A stretch of DNA of 6,102 nt from an uncultured bacterium (GTDB lineage: Bacteria; Bacillota; Clostridia; TANB77; CAG-508), in NCBI GenBank assembly GCA_905215845.1, contig CAJMRU010000061.1, positions 1-6,102 of the forward strand, given 5' to 3'. Of this stretch, positions 1 through 5,618 are shown piece after piece (the stretch's first letter is position 1; each line of letters begins with the position of its first letter). The position numbers were made by a program, and so were the translations under genes. The notes beneath the pieces are model-generated. The model was not told the origin of the DNA, ran no database searches, and saw only the letters and a list, made by a program, of their open reading frames with translations.

Positions 1-4
1 TTAT

Positions 5-33
5 ATTATATAGTTTTTTAATAGATATGTCTA
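5..33 (-). promoter_or_regulatory. Putative sigma-A promoter for a gene beyond the left edge
   Basis: On the minus strand TAGACA (28-33, five of six matches to TTGACA) is followed after exactly 17 nt by TATAAT (5-10). It lies just past the terminator of the 90-452 gene and points out of the window, so it would serve the next minus-strand gene. The surroundings are very AT-rich, so a chance match is possible, and no start codon can be seen to anchor it. Confidence 0.45.
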
Positions 34-40
34 GTATAAT

Positions 41-77
41 GAAAATAAAAAGCGGAAACAACTTTTGTCATTTCCAC
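41..77 (-). terminator. Rho-independent terminator of the 90-452 gene
   Basis: In the minus-strand transcript GUGGAAA (71-77) pairs with UUUCCGC (52-58) as a 7-bp stem containing one G-U pair, with a possible CAA/UUG extension inside the loop. The run TTTTTATTTTC (41-51) follows at once. The hairpin starts 12 nt after the stop codon of the small gene, the usual place for its terminator. Confidence 0.75.
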
Positions 78-89
78 TTCTTATTTTTC

Positions 90-452
90 TTATCGTTTCT
101 TTCGATGATATCCTTTCCTCTTCCTGGATATAAACAGAAGATATTTACCATCAAATTCCAAACATTTTATTACTGCCCAAGTAACATACATATGATGCCC
201 GAATTTTCTTCTTTTATCCGTCTGTGTCTTTATAAAATCATATTTCCCCTTATAATTTTTAATCTTCCCTTGAACCGCAATAACTCTTTTCTTACATATA
301 GCATTTTCATTTACAGAAAATGCCAATATAATGGTATTGTTTTCTAAATATGCATCTTTCAAATACTGATTTTTCTTTCGTTGTTCCTTAATTATCCGGT
401 TGAGTTCCTCCTCATAATTATTAAATTTGCCTTTGATTTTTACACACTGCAT
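90..452 (-). CDS. Small basic protein of unknown function, 120 aa
   Basis: I do not recognise this protein. It is a complete ORF with an ATG at 452, preceded after 7 nt by a perfect AGGAGG (460-465), a plausible promoter (485-513) and followed by a terminator (41-77), so it is very likely a real, separately transcribed gene. Of 120 residues 31 are Lys or Arg, concentrated in a helix-like N-terminal stretch (residues 14-32) and at the C-terminus (residues 110-120). The middle alternates hydrophobic strands (IILAF at 41-45, KRVIAVQG at 55-62, YLLFIS at 104-109) with charged turns, which suggests a small beta-rich soluble fold. There is no signal peptide, membrane segment or paired-cysteine metal site. 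Codons such as AGG, TCC and GGG are more frequent than in dnaK or grpE, a weak hint of separate origin. A nucleic-acid-binding role would fit the charge, but this is only inference. In many Bacillota, dnaJ is followed by prmA and rsmE; this is neither. Confidence 0.8.
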   Translation of the reverse strand: MQCVKIKGKFNNYEEELNRIIKEQRKKNQYLKDAYLENNTIILAFSVNENAICKKRVIAVQGKIKNYKGKYDFIKTQTDKRRKFGHHMYVTWAVIKCLEFDGKYLLFISRKRKGYHRKKR

Positions 453-484
453 AAAAATTCCTCCTTCTGCAATTTATTTGTATT

Positions 485-513
485 ATTATACTATCTTTTT
501 TTCTATTCGTAAA
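485..513 (-). promoter_or_regulatory. Putative sigma-A promoter of the 90-452 gene
   Basis: TTTACG (508-513, four of six consensus bases) and a perfect TATAAT (485-490) are separated by 17 nt on the minus strand, in the short gap between the dnaJ stop codon and the next gene. Transcription would begin near 478 and leave a leader of roughly 25 nt containing the AGGAGG. There is no terminator between dnaJ and this gene, so readthrough from the heat-shock operon is also possible. Confidence 0.55.
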
Positions 514-519
514 TAGTTT

Positions 520-1686
520 TTACCCAAATAATCCTCTTTTTTTGATTGGTGGTTGTTCATTCATTGTTTTTGCTAATTGAACTAATAATTCTCTTTGTTC
601 TTTTGTTAATTTTTTTGGAGTTTGTACTACTACATTAAATATAAAATCTCCTACTATATTTGAATTAACAGATTTAAACCCTTTATTTTTTATTACAAAT
701 TTTGTTCCTGTTTGTGTTGCATCTGGTATTTTATATTTTTCTTTGCTTCCATCAACCATTGGAATCTCTAATTCTGCTCCTAAAGTTGCTTGTGTTATAC
801 TTATTGGAATATCACATATTACATTATTTCCACTTCTTGTGTAAATACTATGTCTTTTTATTTTTACTGTAATATATAAATCTCCTTTTGGTCCACCTTT
901 TTCTCCTGGTTCGCCTTCTCCTCTTAACACGACTGTTTGACCGTTGTCTATTCCAGCAGGTATTTTTACTTTTATTTTTGGTTGTTTTCTTACTTTTCCT
1001 TTTCCTCTACAAATATCACAAGGTTCTTTTATTATTTCTCCACTACCATGGCATGTAGCACAAGTTCTTGTAGTTTGCATTTGCCCTAATATTGTATTTT
1101 GAACTTGCCTTACTTGACCTGTTCCATTACACTCTGGACATTTACTAACAGATGTTCCAGGTTTTGCTCCAGTTCCATGGCAATGTGAACATTCTTCATT
1201 TCTATTTATTATTATTTCTTTTTCAACACCTAGAAAAGCTTCCTCAAAAGTTATATCTAATTGAAGGTTTAAATCAGCACCTTTCTTTGGTCCATTTTGT
1301 TTTCTTGAGCTTTTTCCTCCAAAACCTCCTCCAAAGAATGAAGAAAAAATATCTCCTAAGTCTCCAAAATCTCCAAAGCCATCAAAACCTGAGCTACTAT
1401 ATGAATAATAACCATTTTGACCTCCAAATGGTCCTCCTGCTCCTCCTCCAAAACCTTGTGGTCCATCTGGTCCAAATTGGTCATACATTCTTCTTTTTTG
1501 TGGATTTGATAATGTTTCATATGCTTCATTTACTTCTTTAAATTTTGCTTCTGCTTCTGCTTTATTATCTAGATTTGCATCTGGGTGATATTTTTTGGCA
1601 AGTTTCCTATATGCTTTTTTTAACTCGTCATCTGTTGCATTTTTATTTACACCTAAAACCTCGTAATAATCTCTTTTGCTAGCCAT
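520..1686 (-). CDS. dnaJ: Chaperone protein DnaJ (Hsp40), 388 aa
   Basis: DnaJ is the cytoplasmic co-chaperone that binds unfolded protein, hands it to DnaK and stimulates DnaK ATP hydrolysis. All class A parts are present in order: J domain (residues 5-70) with the essential HPD at 34-36; a Gly/Phe-rich linker (about 72-130); the zinc-finger domain with four CXXCXGXG motifs at Cys166/169, 183/186, 209/212 and 223/226, all eight cysteines intact; then the C-terminal substrate-binding and dimerisation domains (about 235-375). The length is typical of the family. The ATG at 1686 has a strong GAGGAGG (1694-1700) 7 nt upstream. A late motif usually close to KGVP reads NKGFKS (334-339), a mild divergence. 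It is the last heat-shock gene of the cluster, 227 nt after dnaK, and may also be transcribed from a promoter in that gap. Confidence 0.98.
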   Translation of the reverse strand: MASKRDYYEVLGVNKNATDDELKKAYRKLAKKYHPDANLDNKAEAEAKFKEVNEAYETLSNPQKRRMYDQFGPDGPQGFGGGAGGPFGGQNGYYSYSSSGFDGFGDFGDLGDIFSSFFGGGFGGKSSRKQNGPKKGADLNLQLDITFEEAFLGVEKEIIINRNEECSHCHGTGAKPGTSVSKCPECNGTGQVRQVQNTILGQMQTTRTCATCHGSGEIIKEPCDICRGKGKVRKQPKIKVKIPAGIDNGQTVVLRGEGEPGEKGGPKGDLYITVKIKRHSIYTRSGNNVICDIPISITQATLGAELEIPMVDGSKEKYKIPDATQTGTKFVIKNKGFKSVNSNIVGDFIFNVVVQTPKKLTKEQRELLVQLAKTMNEQPPIKKRGLFG

Positions 1687-1776
1687 TTTCTATCCTCCTC
1701 TTTATAATTATTCACTTGGATAAATCTTTTATAATTTTCATATTATTCAATACATTATTTTTTTAGTTACCATTTC

Positions 1777-1805
1777 ATTTTACTTTATTATTTTCTAGCT
1801 GTAAA
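1777..1805 (-). promoter_or_regulatory. Possible internal sigma-A promoter for dnaJ
   Basis: On the minus strand TTTACA (1800-1805) and TAAAAT (1777-1782) each match five of six consensus bases and are spaced by exactly 17 nt. The predicted start near 1770 would give dnaJ a leader of about 80 nt. The 227-nt gap is unusually long for co-transcribed genes, which favours something regulatory in it. The region is AT-rich, so a false match is possible. No convincing CIRCE is present here. Confidence 0.4.
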
Positions 1806-1862
1806 TACAATTGGAAACTTTTTATGTATTTATTCTTTTAGTTTAAATCTTTTGCTAAAGTT

Positions 1863-1897
1863 TGAGGTTGGATTTTTATTTTTAAATTCCAACCTCA
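1863..1897 (-). repeat. Hairpin after dnaK, possible mRNA processing or weak terminator site
   Basis: TGAGGTTGGA (1888-1897 in minus-strand reading) and its perfect complement (1863-1872) form a 10-bp stem with a loop of 15 nt. It begins 16 nt after the dnaK stop codon. The bases after the stem on the minus strand read AACTTTAGC, without a real U-tract, so I do not call an intrinsic terminator. A structure here could protect the 3' end of dnaK mRNA or lower readthrough into dnaJ; that role is inference. Confidence 0.6.
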
Positions 1898-1913
1898 TAC
1901 TTAACTCTATTTA

Positions 1914-3770
1914 TTATTTTTTATCTTCGTCATTTTCTACTTTGTAGTCTGCATCATATACATTTCCATTTTGTTCATTGTTACTTGCGTCTTCTGCTTG
2001 AGCTTGGTTTGGATTAGCTCCTGCTGCTCCATTTGGATTTGCAGTTTTGTATAATTGTTCTGACATATCATAGAATACTTTTGTTAATTTTTCTGTTGCT
2101 TCTTTAATTTTTTCTGTGTCGTTTGTTTCTAATGCTTTTTTAGTGTTGTCTATTTCTGTTTCTACTTTTGCTTTTTCTTCTCCACTTATTTTATCACCTA
2201 AATCTTTTAGTGTTTTTTCACTATTATATATTAAGCTTTCAGCATTATTTTTTACTTCTATTTCTTCTTTTTTCTTTTTATCTTCTGCTGCATGTGCTTC
2301 TGCATCTTTTACAGCTTTGTCAATATCTTCATCTGTTAAGTTTGTTGAAGCTGTTATTGATACATTTTGTTCATTTCCTGTTGCCATATCTTTTGCTGAT
2401 ACATGTACTATACCATTTGCATCTATATCAAATGTTACTTCGATTTGTGGTACTCCTCTTGGTGCTGCTGGAATTCCTGTTAATTGGAATCTTCCTAATG
2501 TTTTATTGTATGCAGCCATTTCTCTTTCACCTTGTAATACATGAACTTCTACTGATGTTTGACCATCTGCTGCTGTTGAGAATACTTGTGATTTTTTAGT
2601 TGGTATTGTTGTATTTCTTTCGATTAATTTTGTAAATACTCCACCATATGTTTCAATTCCTAATGATAATGGTGTTACGTCTAATAAAACTAAATCTTTT
2701 ACATCTCCTGATAAAACTCCACCTTGTATTGCTGCACCTACTGCAACACATTCATCTGGGTTTATACCTTTATCAGCATCTTTTCCTGTTATTCTTTTTA
2801 CTGCTTCTTGAACAGCTGGAACTCTTGTAGATCCTCCAACTAATAATACTTTATGGATTTCTGAAGCACTTAATCCTGCATCTTTTAAAGCTTGATTAAC
2901 TGGTCCAGCAGTTGCTTCTACTAAATCATGAATTAATTCTTCAAATTTTGCTCTTGTTAATGTCATATCTAAATGTTTTGGTCCTGTACTATCTGCTGTT
3001 ATAAATGGTAAATTGATTTGTGTTTGTTGTACTCCTGATAATTCTATTTTTGCTTTTTCTGCTGCTTCTTTTAATCTTTGCATTGCCATTTTATCAGTTT
3101 TTAAATCAATTCCATTTGATTTTTTGAATTCATCTACTAAATAATCTATAATTGCTTGGTCGAAGTCATCTCCTCCTAAATGTGTATTACCATTTGTTGC
3201 TAAAACTTCAAATACTCCATCTCCAATATCTAGTATTGATACGTCAAAAGTACCTCCACCTAAGTCATATATCATTATTTTTTGATCTTGTTCTTTATCC
3301 ATTCCATAAGCAAGTGATGCTGCTGTTGGCTCATTTATAATTCTTAATACTTCTAGTCCTGCTATTTTTCCTGCATCTTTTGTTGCTTGTCTTTGGCTAT
3401 CACTAAAATATGCTGGTACTGTTATAACTGCTTGTGTTACTTTTTGTCCCAAATAATTTTCAGCATCTGCTTTTAATTTTTGTAATATCATTGCTGATAT
3501 TTCTTGTGGAGAGAATGAATCTCCATCTATATTAACTTTTTCATTAGTTCCCATTTTTCTTTTTATTGAAATAACAGTATTATCTGGATTTGTAACAGCT
3601 TGACGTTTTGCTATTTGACCAATTAATCTTTCACCATTTTTTGAAAATGCAACAACTGATGGAGTTGTTCTATTTCCTTCTGCATTTGGTATTACAACTG
3701 GTTCTCCTCCTTCCATTACTGCTACACATGAATTTGTTGTTCCTAAGTCAATTCCTATAATTTTTCCCAT
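1914..3770 (-). CDS. dnaK: Chaperone protein DnaK (Hsp70), 618 aa
   Basis: DnaK is the ATP-dependent cytoplasmic Hsp70 that binds exposed hydrophobic peptides and refolds them with DnaJ and GrpE. The ATPase domain shows the phosphate-1 motif IDLGTTNSC (7-15), phosphate-2 motif YDLGGGTFDVSIL (168-180) and adenosine motif VGGSTRVPAVQ (311-321). The interdomain linker DVKDLVLLDVTPLSL (356-370) leads into the beta-sandwich substrate domain (to about 475) and the helical lid (about 478-575). A disordered Asn/Gln/Ala/Gly-rich tail follows (578-618), ending in an acidic DADY-type segment. It lacks the extra lobe segment typical of proteobacterial DnaK, as expected for Gram-positive homologues. The ATG at 3770 is preceded by AAGGAAAGGAAG (3781-3792), with 10 nt between, and that site begins only 5 nt after a large inverted repeat. 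Third gene of the hrcA operon; no truncation or missing key residue is seen. Confidence 0.99.
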   Translation of the reverse strand: MGKIIGIDLGTTNSCVAVMEGGEPVVIPNAEGNRTTPSVVAFSKNGERLIGQIAKRQAVTNPDNTVISIKRKMGTNEKVNIDGDSFSPQEISAMILQKLKADAENYLGQKVTQAVITVPAYFSDSQRQATKDAGKIAGLEVLRIINEPTAASLAYGMDKEQDQKIMIYDLGGGTFDVSILDIGDGVFEVLATNGNTHLGGDDFDQAIIDYLVDEFKKSNGIDLKTDKMAMQRLKEAAEKAKIELSGVQQTQINLPFITADSTGPKHLDMTLTRAKFEELIHDLVEATAGPVNQALKDAGLSASEIHKVLLVGGSTRVPAVQEAVKRITGKDADKGINPDECVAVGAAIQGGVLSGDVKDLVLLDVTPLSLGIETYGGVFTKLIERNTTIPTKKSQVFSTAADGQTSVEVHVLQGEREMAAYNKTLGRFQLTGIPAAPRGVPQIEVTFDIDANGIVHVSAKDMATGNEQNVSITASTNLTDEDIDKAVKDAEAHAAEDKKKKEEIEVKNNAESLIYNSEKTLKDLGDKISGEEKAKVETEIDNTKKALETNDTEKIKEATEKLTKVFYDMSEQLYKTANPNGAAGANPNQAQAEDASNNEQNGNVYDADYKVENDEDKK

Positions 3771-3797
3771 AATTTTTTAACTTCCTTTCCTTTGATG

Positions 3798-3887
3798 GTG
3801 ATTTTGGGGTCGGAGACAAAAATCATCATCCTAATTTTCTATTTAAACTTAAGCTATGATGATTTTTGTCTCCGACCCCAAAATCAC
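3798..3887. repeat. Perfect 32-bp inverted repeat between grpE and dnaK
   Basis: The arms at 3798-3829 and 3856-3887 are perfect reverse complements over all 32 positions, separated by a 26-nt AT-rich spacer. Each arm carries a GC-rich core (GGGGTCGGAGAC on the left, GTCTCCGACCCC on the right) unlike the surrounding sequence, flanked by ATTTT and AAAAATCATCAT. Neither strand has a T-tract after the structure, so it is not an intrinsic terminator. In the operon transcript it would form a very stable stem ending 5 nt before the dnaK ribosome binding site. The form suggests a short palindromic mobile or REP-like element, or a MITE; no target-site duplication or transposase is visible. The repeat itself is certain, its class is inference. 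Confidence 0.97.
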
Positions 3888-3957
3888 TTCGACCCAAATT
3901 TGTGCTTTAAAAATCGGATAAATCATCTTTAACCTAAAAATTTTTCATTTTTTATTT
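3888..3957 (-). other. grpE-to-repeat spacer, no clear signal
   Basis: These 70 nt separate the grpE stop codon from the 32-bp inverted repeat. I see no convincing promoter, ribosome binding site or CIRCE. The stretch holds fragments that resemble the repeat (TCGACCCAAA at 3889-3898; GATGATTT followed by CCGA on the minus strand near 3914-3929), possibly the remains of an older copy. Confidence 0.4.
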
Positions 3958-4455
3958 CTAGTTTGCAACTACAACCATTGAATGTCTTATAACTTTATTT
4001 CCTAGTTTATAGCCTTTTCTATATTCTTGAGCAATTTCTTTTTCTCCAAAATTTTCATCTTGAATACTACTTACTGCTTCATGTAATTCTGGATCAAAAG
4101 TTTCTCCTTCTGTTTTTATTTCTTCTATTCCTTTTGATTTTAAAACATCTTTAAATTGTTTTAAAACTAATTCTACTCCTTGCTTGTAGTTTTCGTCTTT
4201 TGTTTCAACTTTTGCTGCATTTTCTAAATTATCTAATACTGGTAAAATAATTTCTACAACATCTGATAATATAGAATTATATAAGTTTTCTCTTTCTTTA
4301 CTACTTCTTTTTTTGTAATTTTCAAATTCTGCTAATATTCTTTTATATCTGTCATCTAATTCATCATAATCTTCTTTTGGTACAATTTCTTGTACTTTTT
4401 TATTTTTCTTTTCTTCCTTATTTTCTTTTTTTAATTCTTCTTTATCTTCTGGCAT
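3958..4455 (-). CDS. grpE: Nucleotide exchange factor GrpE, 165 aa
   Basis: GrpE is a dimeric cytoplasmic factor that opens the DnaK nucleotide pocket to release ADP and so resets the chaperone cycle. The sequence starts with a very charged Lys/Glu stretch (residues 2-29), followed by the long coiled-coil helix (about 30-65, with RYKRILAEFENYKKR at 36-50), the helical segment LPVLDNLENA (71-80) and the C-terminal beta domain that contacts DnaK. That last part has the family signatures FDPELHEAV (120-128) and GYKLGNKVIRHSMVVVAN (148-165). At 165 residues it is slightly short for the family but complete. The ATG at 4455 has AAGGTGGAG (4460-4468) 4 nt upstream. Only 14 nt separate it from the hrcA stop codon, so the two are translated from one message. 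Confidence 0.98.
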   Translation of the reverse strand: MPEDKEELKKENKEEKKNKKVQEIVPKEDYDELDDRYKRILAEFENYKKRSSKERENLYNSILSDVVEIILPVLDNLENAAKVETKDENYKQGVELVLKQFKDVLKSKGIEEIKTEGETFDPELHEAVSSIQDENFGEKEIAQEYRKGYKLGNKVIRHSMVVVAN

Positions 4456-4469
4456 TTTTCTCCACCTTT

Positions 4470-5474
4470 CTATTCAATTTCTTTCAATTTTTTATTTATA
4501 TATTTCATAACTGAAATTACTTTTGAATAATCCATTCTTTTCGGTCCTATAATTCCTATTGTTCCTACATCTTTTCCATTTACTTTGTGTTTAAATGTTA
4601 CTACACTAAAATCTTTTAACTCCTCTTTTTGATTCTCCTCTCCAATATATACATGTATATCATCAGCAAATCCTGAATTTAACATATCTGAAACGAGTTC
4701 TTTTGTATCTAAGACATTTATAAAATTTTTTGCAACTTCTAAACTATTAAATTCTGGTAAATCAAAAGATTTGTTAGCTCCTTCTAAATATATTTGTTCA
4801 TCTTGAAGTACTTTTTTTATCTGTTCTATTATTGGTTTTATAACATTTACACTATATGTCATTTCATCATATAAATATTCTTCTAACGGTCTATCGATTG
4901 TTTCTATCGGTTGACCTTTTAATTTATTATTGAACATATAGTTCATAGTTTCTACTTGCTTTTGTGTTATATCTTCGTCAAACTTTATGATCGTTTCTTT
5001 TATCATTCCTGTATCTGTCAATATAACTGCCATCATCATTCTTGTTCCTAATAGGATAAATTTTATTTCTTCTATTATTTGACTAGTTGCTTTTGGCCCT
5101 ATTGAAACTGTCGTATAATGTGTAACCTCTGATATTGTATTTGCTGCAATCTTAGTTAAATCTTCTATTTCATTTACTTTTGTTTCTAACTTAGAACTAA
5201 TATATTTTATTTCTTCTAAACTTATATCATCTTCTTTTAACAATTCATCAACATAGTACCTATATCCTTTTTCTGAAGGTATTCTACCACTTGAAGTATG
5301 TGTTTTATCTAAATATCCTGATTTTTCTAAGTCAGCCATTTCATTTCTTATTGTTGCACTACTACAATTTAATCCGTGATTACTTGTTAGCGAATTTGAG
5401 CTTACAGGTTCTGCTGTATTTATGTATTCTTCTACTATTGCTTGTAAAACTTTTTTCTTTCTATTGTCTAACAA
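4470..5474 (-). CDS. hrcA: Heat-inducible transcription repressor HrcA, 334 aa
   Basis: HrcA is the DNA-binding repressor that binds CIRCE operators and controls class I heat-shock genes; in other Bacillota its activity depends on GroEL. Numbering from the TTG start, the N-terminal winged helix (about 1-75) contains VEEYINTAEPV (14-24), the recognition helix SSATIRNEMADLEKSGYL (38-55) and the wing motif SSGRIPSEKGYRYYVDEL (61-78). The central and C-terminal GAF-like and dimerisation regions follow, ending in a family-typical GTIGIIGPKRMDYSKV block. I chose TTG at 5474 because AGAGGTGG lies 5 nt upstream and the protein then begins LDNRKKKVLQAIV, as HrcA proteins do. The in-frame GTG at 5495 sits inside the CIRCE arm without a ribosome binding site, and GTG at 5483 lies inside the Shine-Dalgarno itself. 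First gene of the operon, so it is autoregulated by the operators upstream. Confidence 0.97.
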   Translation of the reverse strand: MLDNRKKKVLQAIVEEYINTAEPVSSNSLTSNHGLNCSSATIRNEMADLEKSGYLDKTHTSSGRIPSEKGYRYYVDELLKEDDISLEEIKYISSKLETKVNEIEDLTKIAANTISEVTHYTTVSIGPKATSQIIEEIKFILLGTRMMMAVILTDTGMIKETIIKFDEDITQKQVETMNYMFNNKLKGQPIETIDRPLEEYLYDEMTYSVNVIKPIIEQIKKVLQDEQIYLEGANKSFDLPEFNSLEVAKNFINVLDTKELVSDMLNSGFADDIHVYIGEENQKEELKDFSVVTFKHKVNGKDVGTIGIIGPKRMDYSKVISVMKYINKKLKEIE

Positions 5475-5479
5475 TTTTT

Positions 5480-5487
5480 CCACCTCT
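5480..5487 (-). promoter_or_regulatory. Ribosome binding site that fixes the hrcA start
   Basis: AGAGGTGG on the minus strand lies 5 nt upstream of the TTG at 5472-5474. Because this strong site falls after the two upstream GTG candidates, it argues that hrcA starts at TTG, a rare codon that may keep repressor synthesis low. The latter effect is inference. Confidence 0.75.
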
Positions 5488-5488
5488 T

Positions 5489-5515
5489 TTAGCACTCTTG
5501 CATTTTGATTGCTAA
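5489..5515 (-). promoter_or_regulatory. CIRCE operator (HrcA binding site), proximal copy
   Basis: The minus strand reads TTAGCAATC-N9-GAGTGCTAA, which matches the CIRCE consensus TTAGCACTC-N9-GAGTGCTAA at 17 of 18 arm positions with the exact 9-nt spacer. It begins just after the expected transcription start (near 5519) and lies in the 5' leader of hrcA, the normal position for repression. HrcA, encoded directly downstream, is the expected ligand. In RNA it may also form a short leader stem. Confidence 0.95.
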
Positions 5516-5526
5516 TCTTTTTATAT

Positions 5527-5553
5527 ATTATACCCTATTTTAGCACTTGTCAA
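5527..5553 (-). promoter_or_regulatory. Sigma-A promoter of the hrcA-grpE-dnaK-dnaJ operon
   Basis: A perfect TTGACA (5548-5553) and a perfect TATAAT (5527-5532) lie on the minus strand. The spacer between them is only 15 nt; the overlapping hexamer TAATAT (5525-5530) gives 17 nt and may be the -10 actually used. Transcription would start near 5517-5520, immediately before the proximal CIRCE. The -35 lies within the distal CIRCE-like element. Confidence 0.85.
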
Positions 5554-5566
5554 TATCTTTTGCTAA
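5540..5566 (-). promoter_or_regulatory. Second, degenerate CIRCE-like operator over the -35
   Basis: The minus strand reads TTAGCAAAA-N9-AAGTGCTAA. The right arm matches consensus at 8 of 9 positions and the left arm at 6 of 9, with the outer TTAGCA and GTGCTAA intact and the spacer exactly 9 nt. Its spacer and right arm overlap the -35 hexamer and promoter spacer. Its centre is 51 bp, close to five helical turns, from that of the proximal CIRCE. A second HrcA dimer could bind here; binding is not shown by sequence alone. Confidence 0.65.
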
Positions 5567-5618
5567 AAAATATTGTGAATTTTGTGTGAACGACTTACGA
5601 ATCACAAAAATTCACAAT
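5565..5618 (-). terminator. Rho-independent terminator of the exchanger-like gene
   Basis: On the minus strand ATTGTGAATTTTTGTG (5603-5618) pairs with CACAAAATTCACAAT (5572-5586), a 15-bp stem with one bulged base and a 16-nt loop, followed by ATTTTTT (5565-5571 region). The stem starts on the last base of the stop codon of the upstream gene. The U-tract runs into the distal CIRCE-like element, so the upstream unit ends exactly where the heat-shock control region begins. Confidence 0.85.

Noticed and set aside
27..347. Plus-strand ORF of 106 codons opposite the small gene
   Set aside because: It covers the terminator and most of the 90-452 gene on the other strand, has no ribosome binding site, and its Phe/Ile/Ser-rich translation is what the complement of a Lys/Glu-rich gene gives.
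501..517. Small CTATT/AATAG hairpin after dnaJ as its terminator
   Set aside because: Only 5 bp and AT-rich; in the minus-strand direction it is followed by A residues, not U, and it overlaps the -35 of the next gene.
1152..2830. Several plus-strand ORFs inside dnaJ and dnaK
   Set aside because: They are Leu/Phe/Ser-rich translations of the complement of highly conserved chaperone genes, without promoters or ribosome binding sites.
3152..3340. Plus-strand ORF inside the dnaK ATPase domain
   Set aside because: Antisense shadow of conserved DnaK sequence; no start signals.
3798..3887. The 32-bp inverted repeat as a transcription terminator
   Set aside because: No T-tract follows it on either strand, and a full terminator here would silence dnaK.
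3771..3957. A second CIRCE or promoter ahead of dnaK
   Set aside because: No TTAGCACTC/GAGTGCTAA arms and no hexamer pair with acceptable spacing were found; the gap is explained by the inverted repeat.
5291..5515. Plus-strand ORF over the hrcA start and CIRCE
   Set aside because: Antisense to the HrcA DNA-binding domain; the Leu/Tyr-rich translation resembles no family and there is no ribosome binding site.
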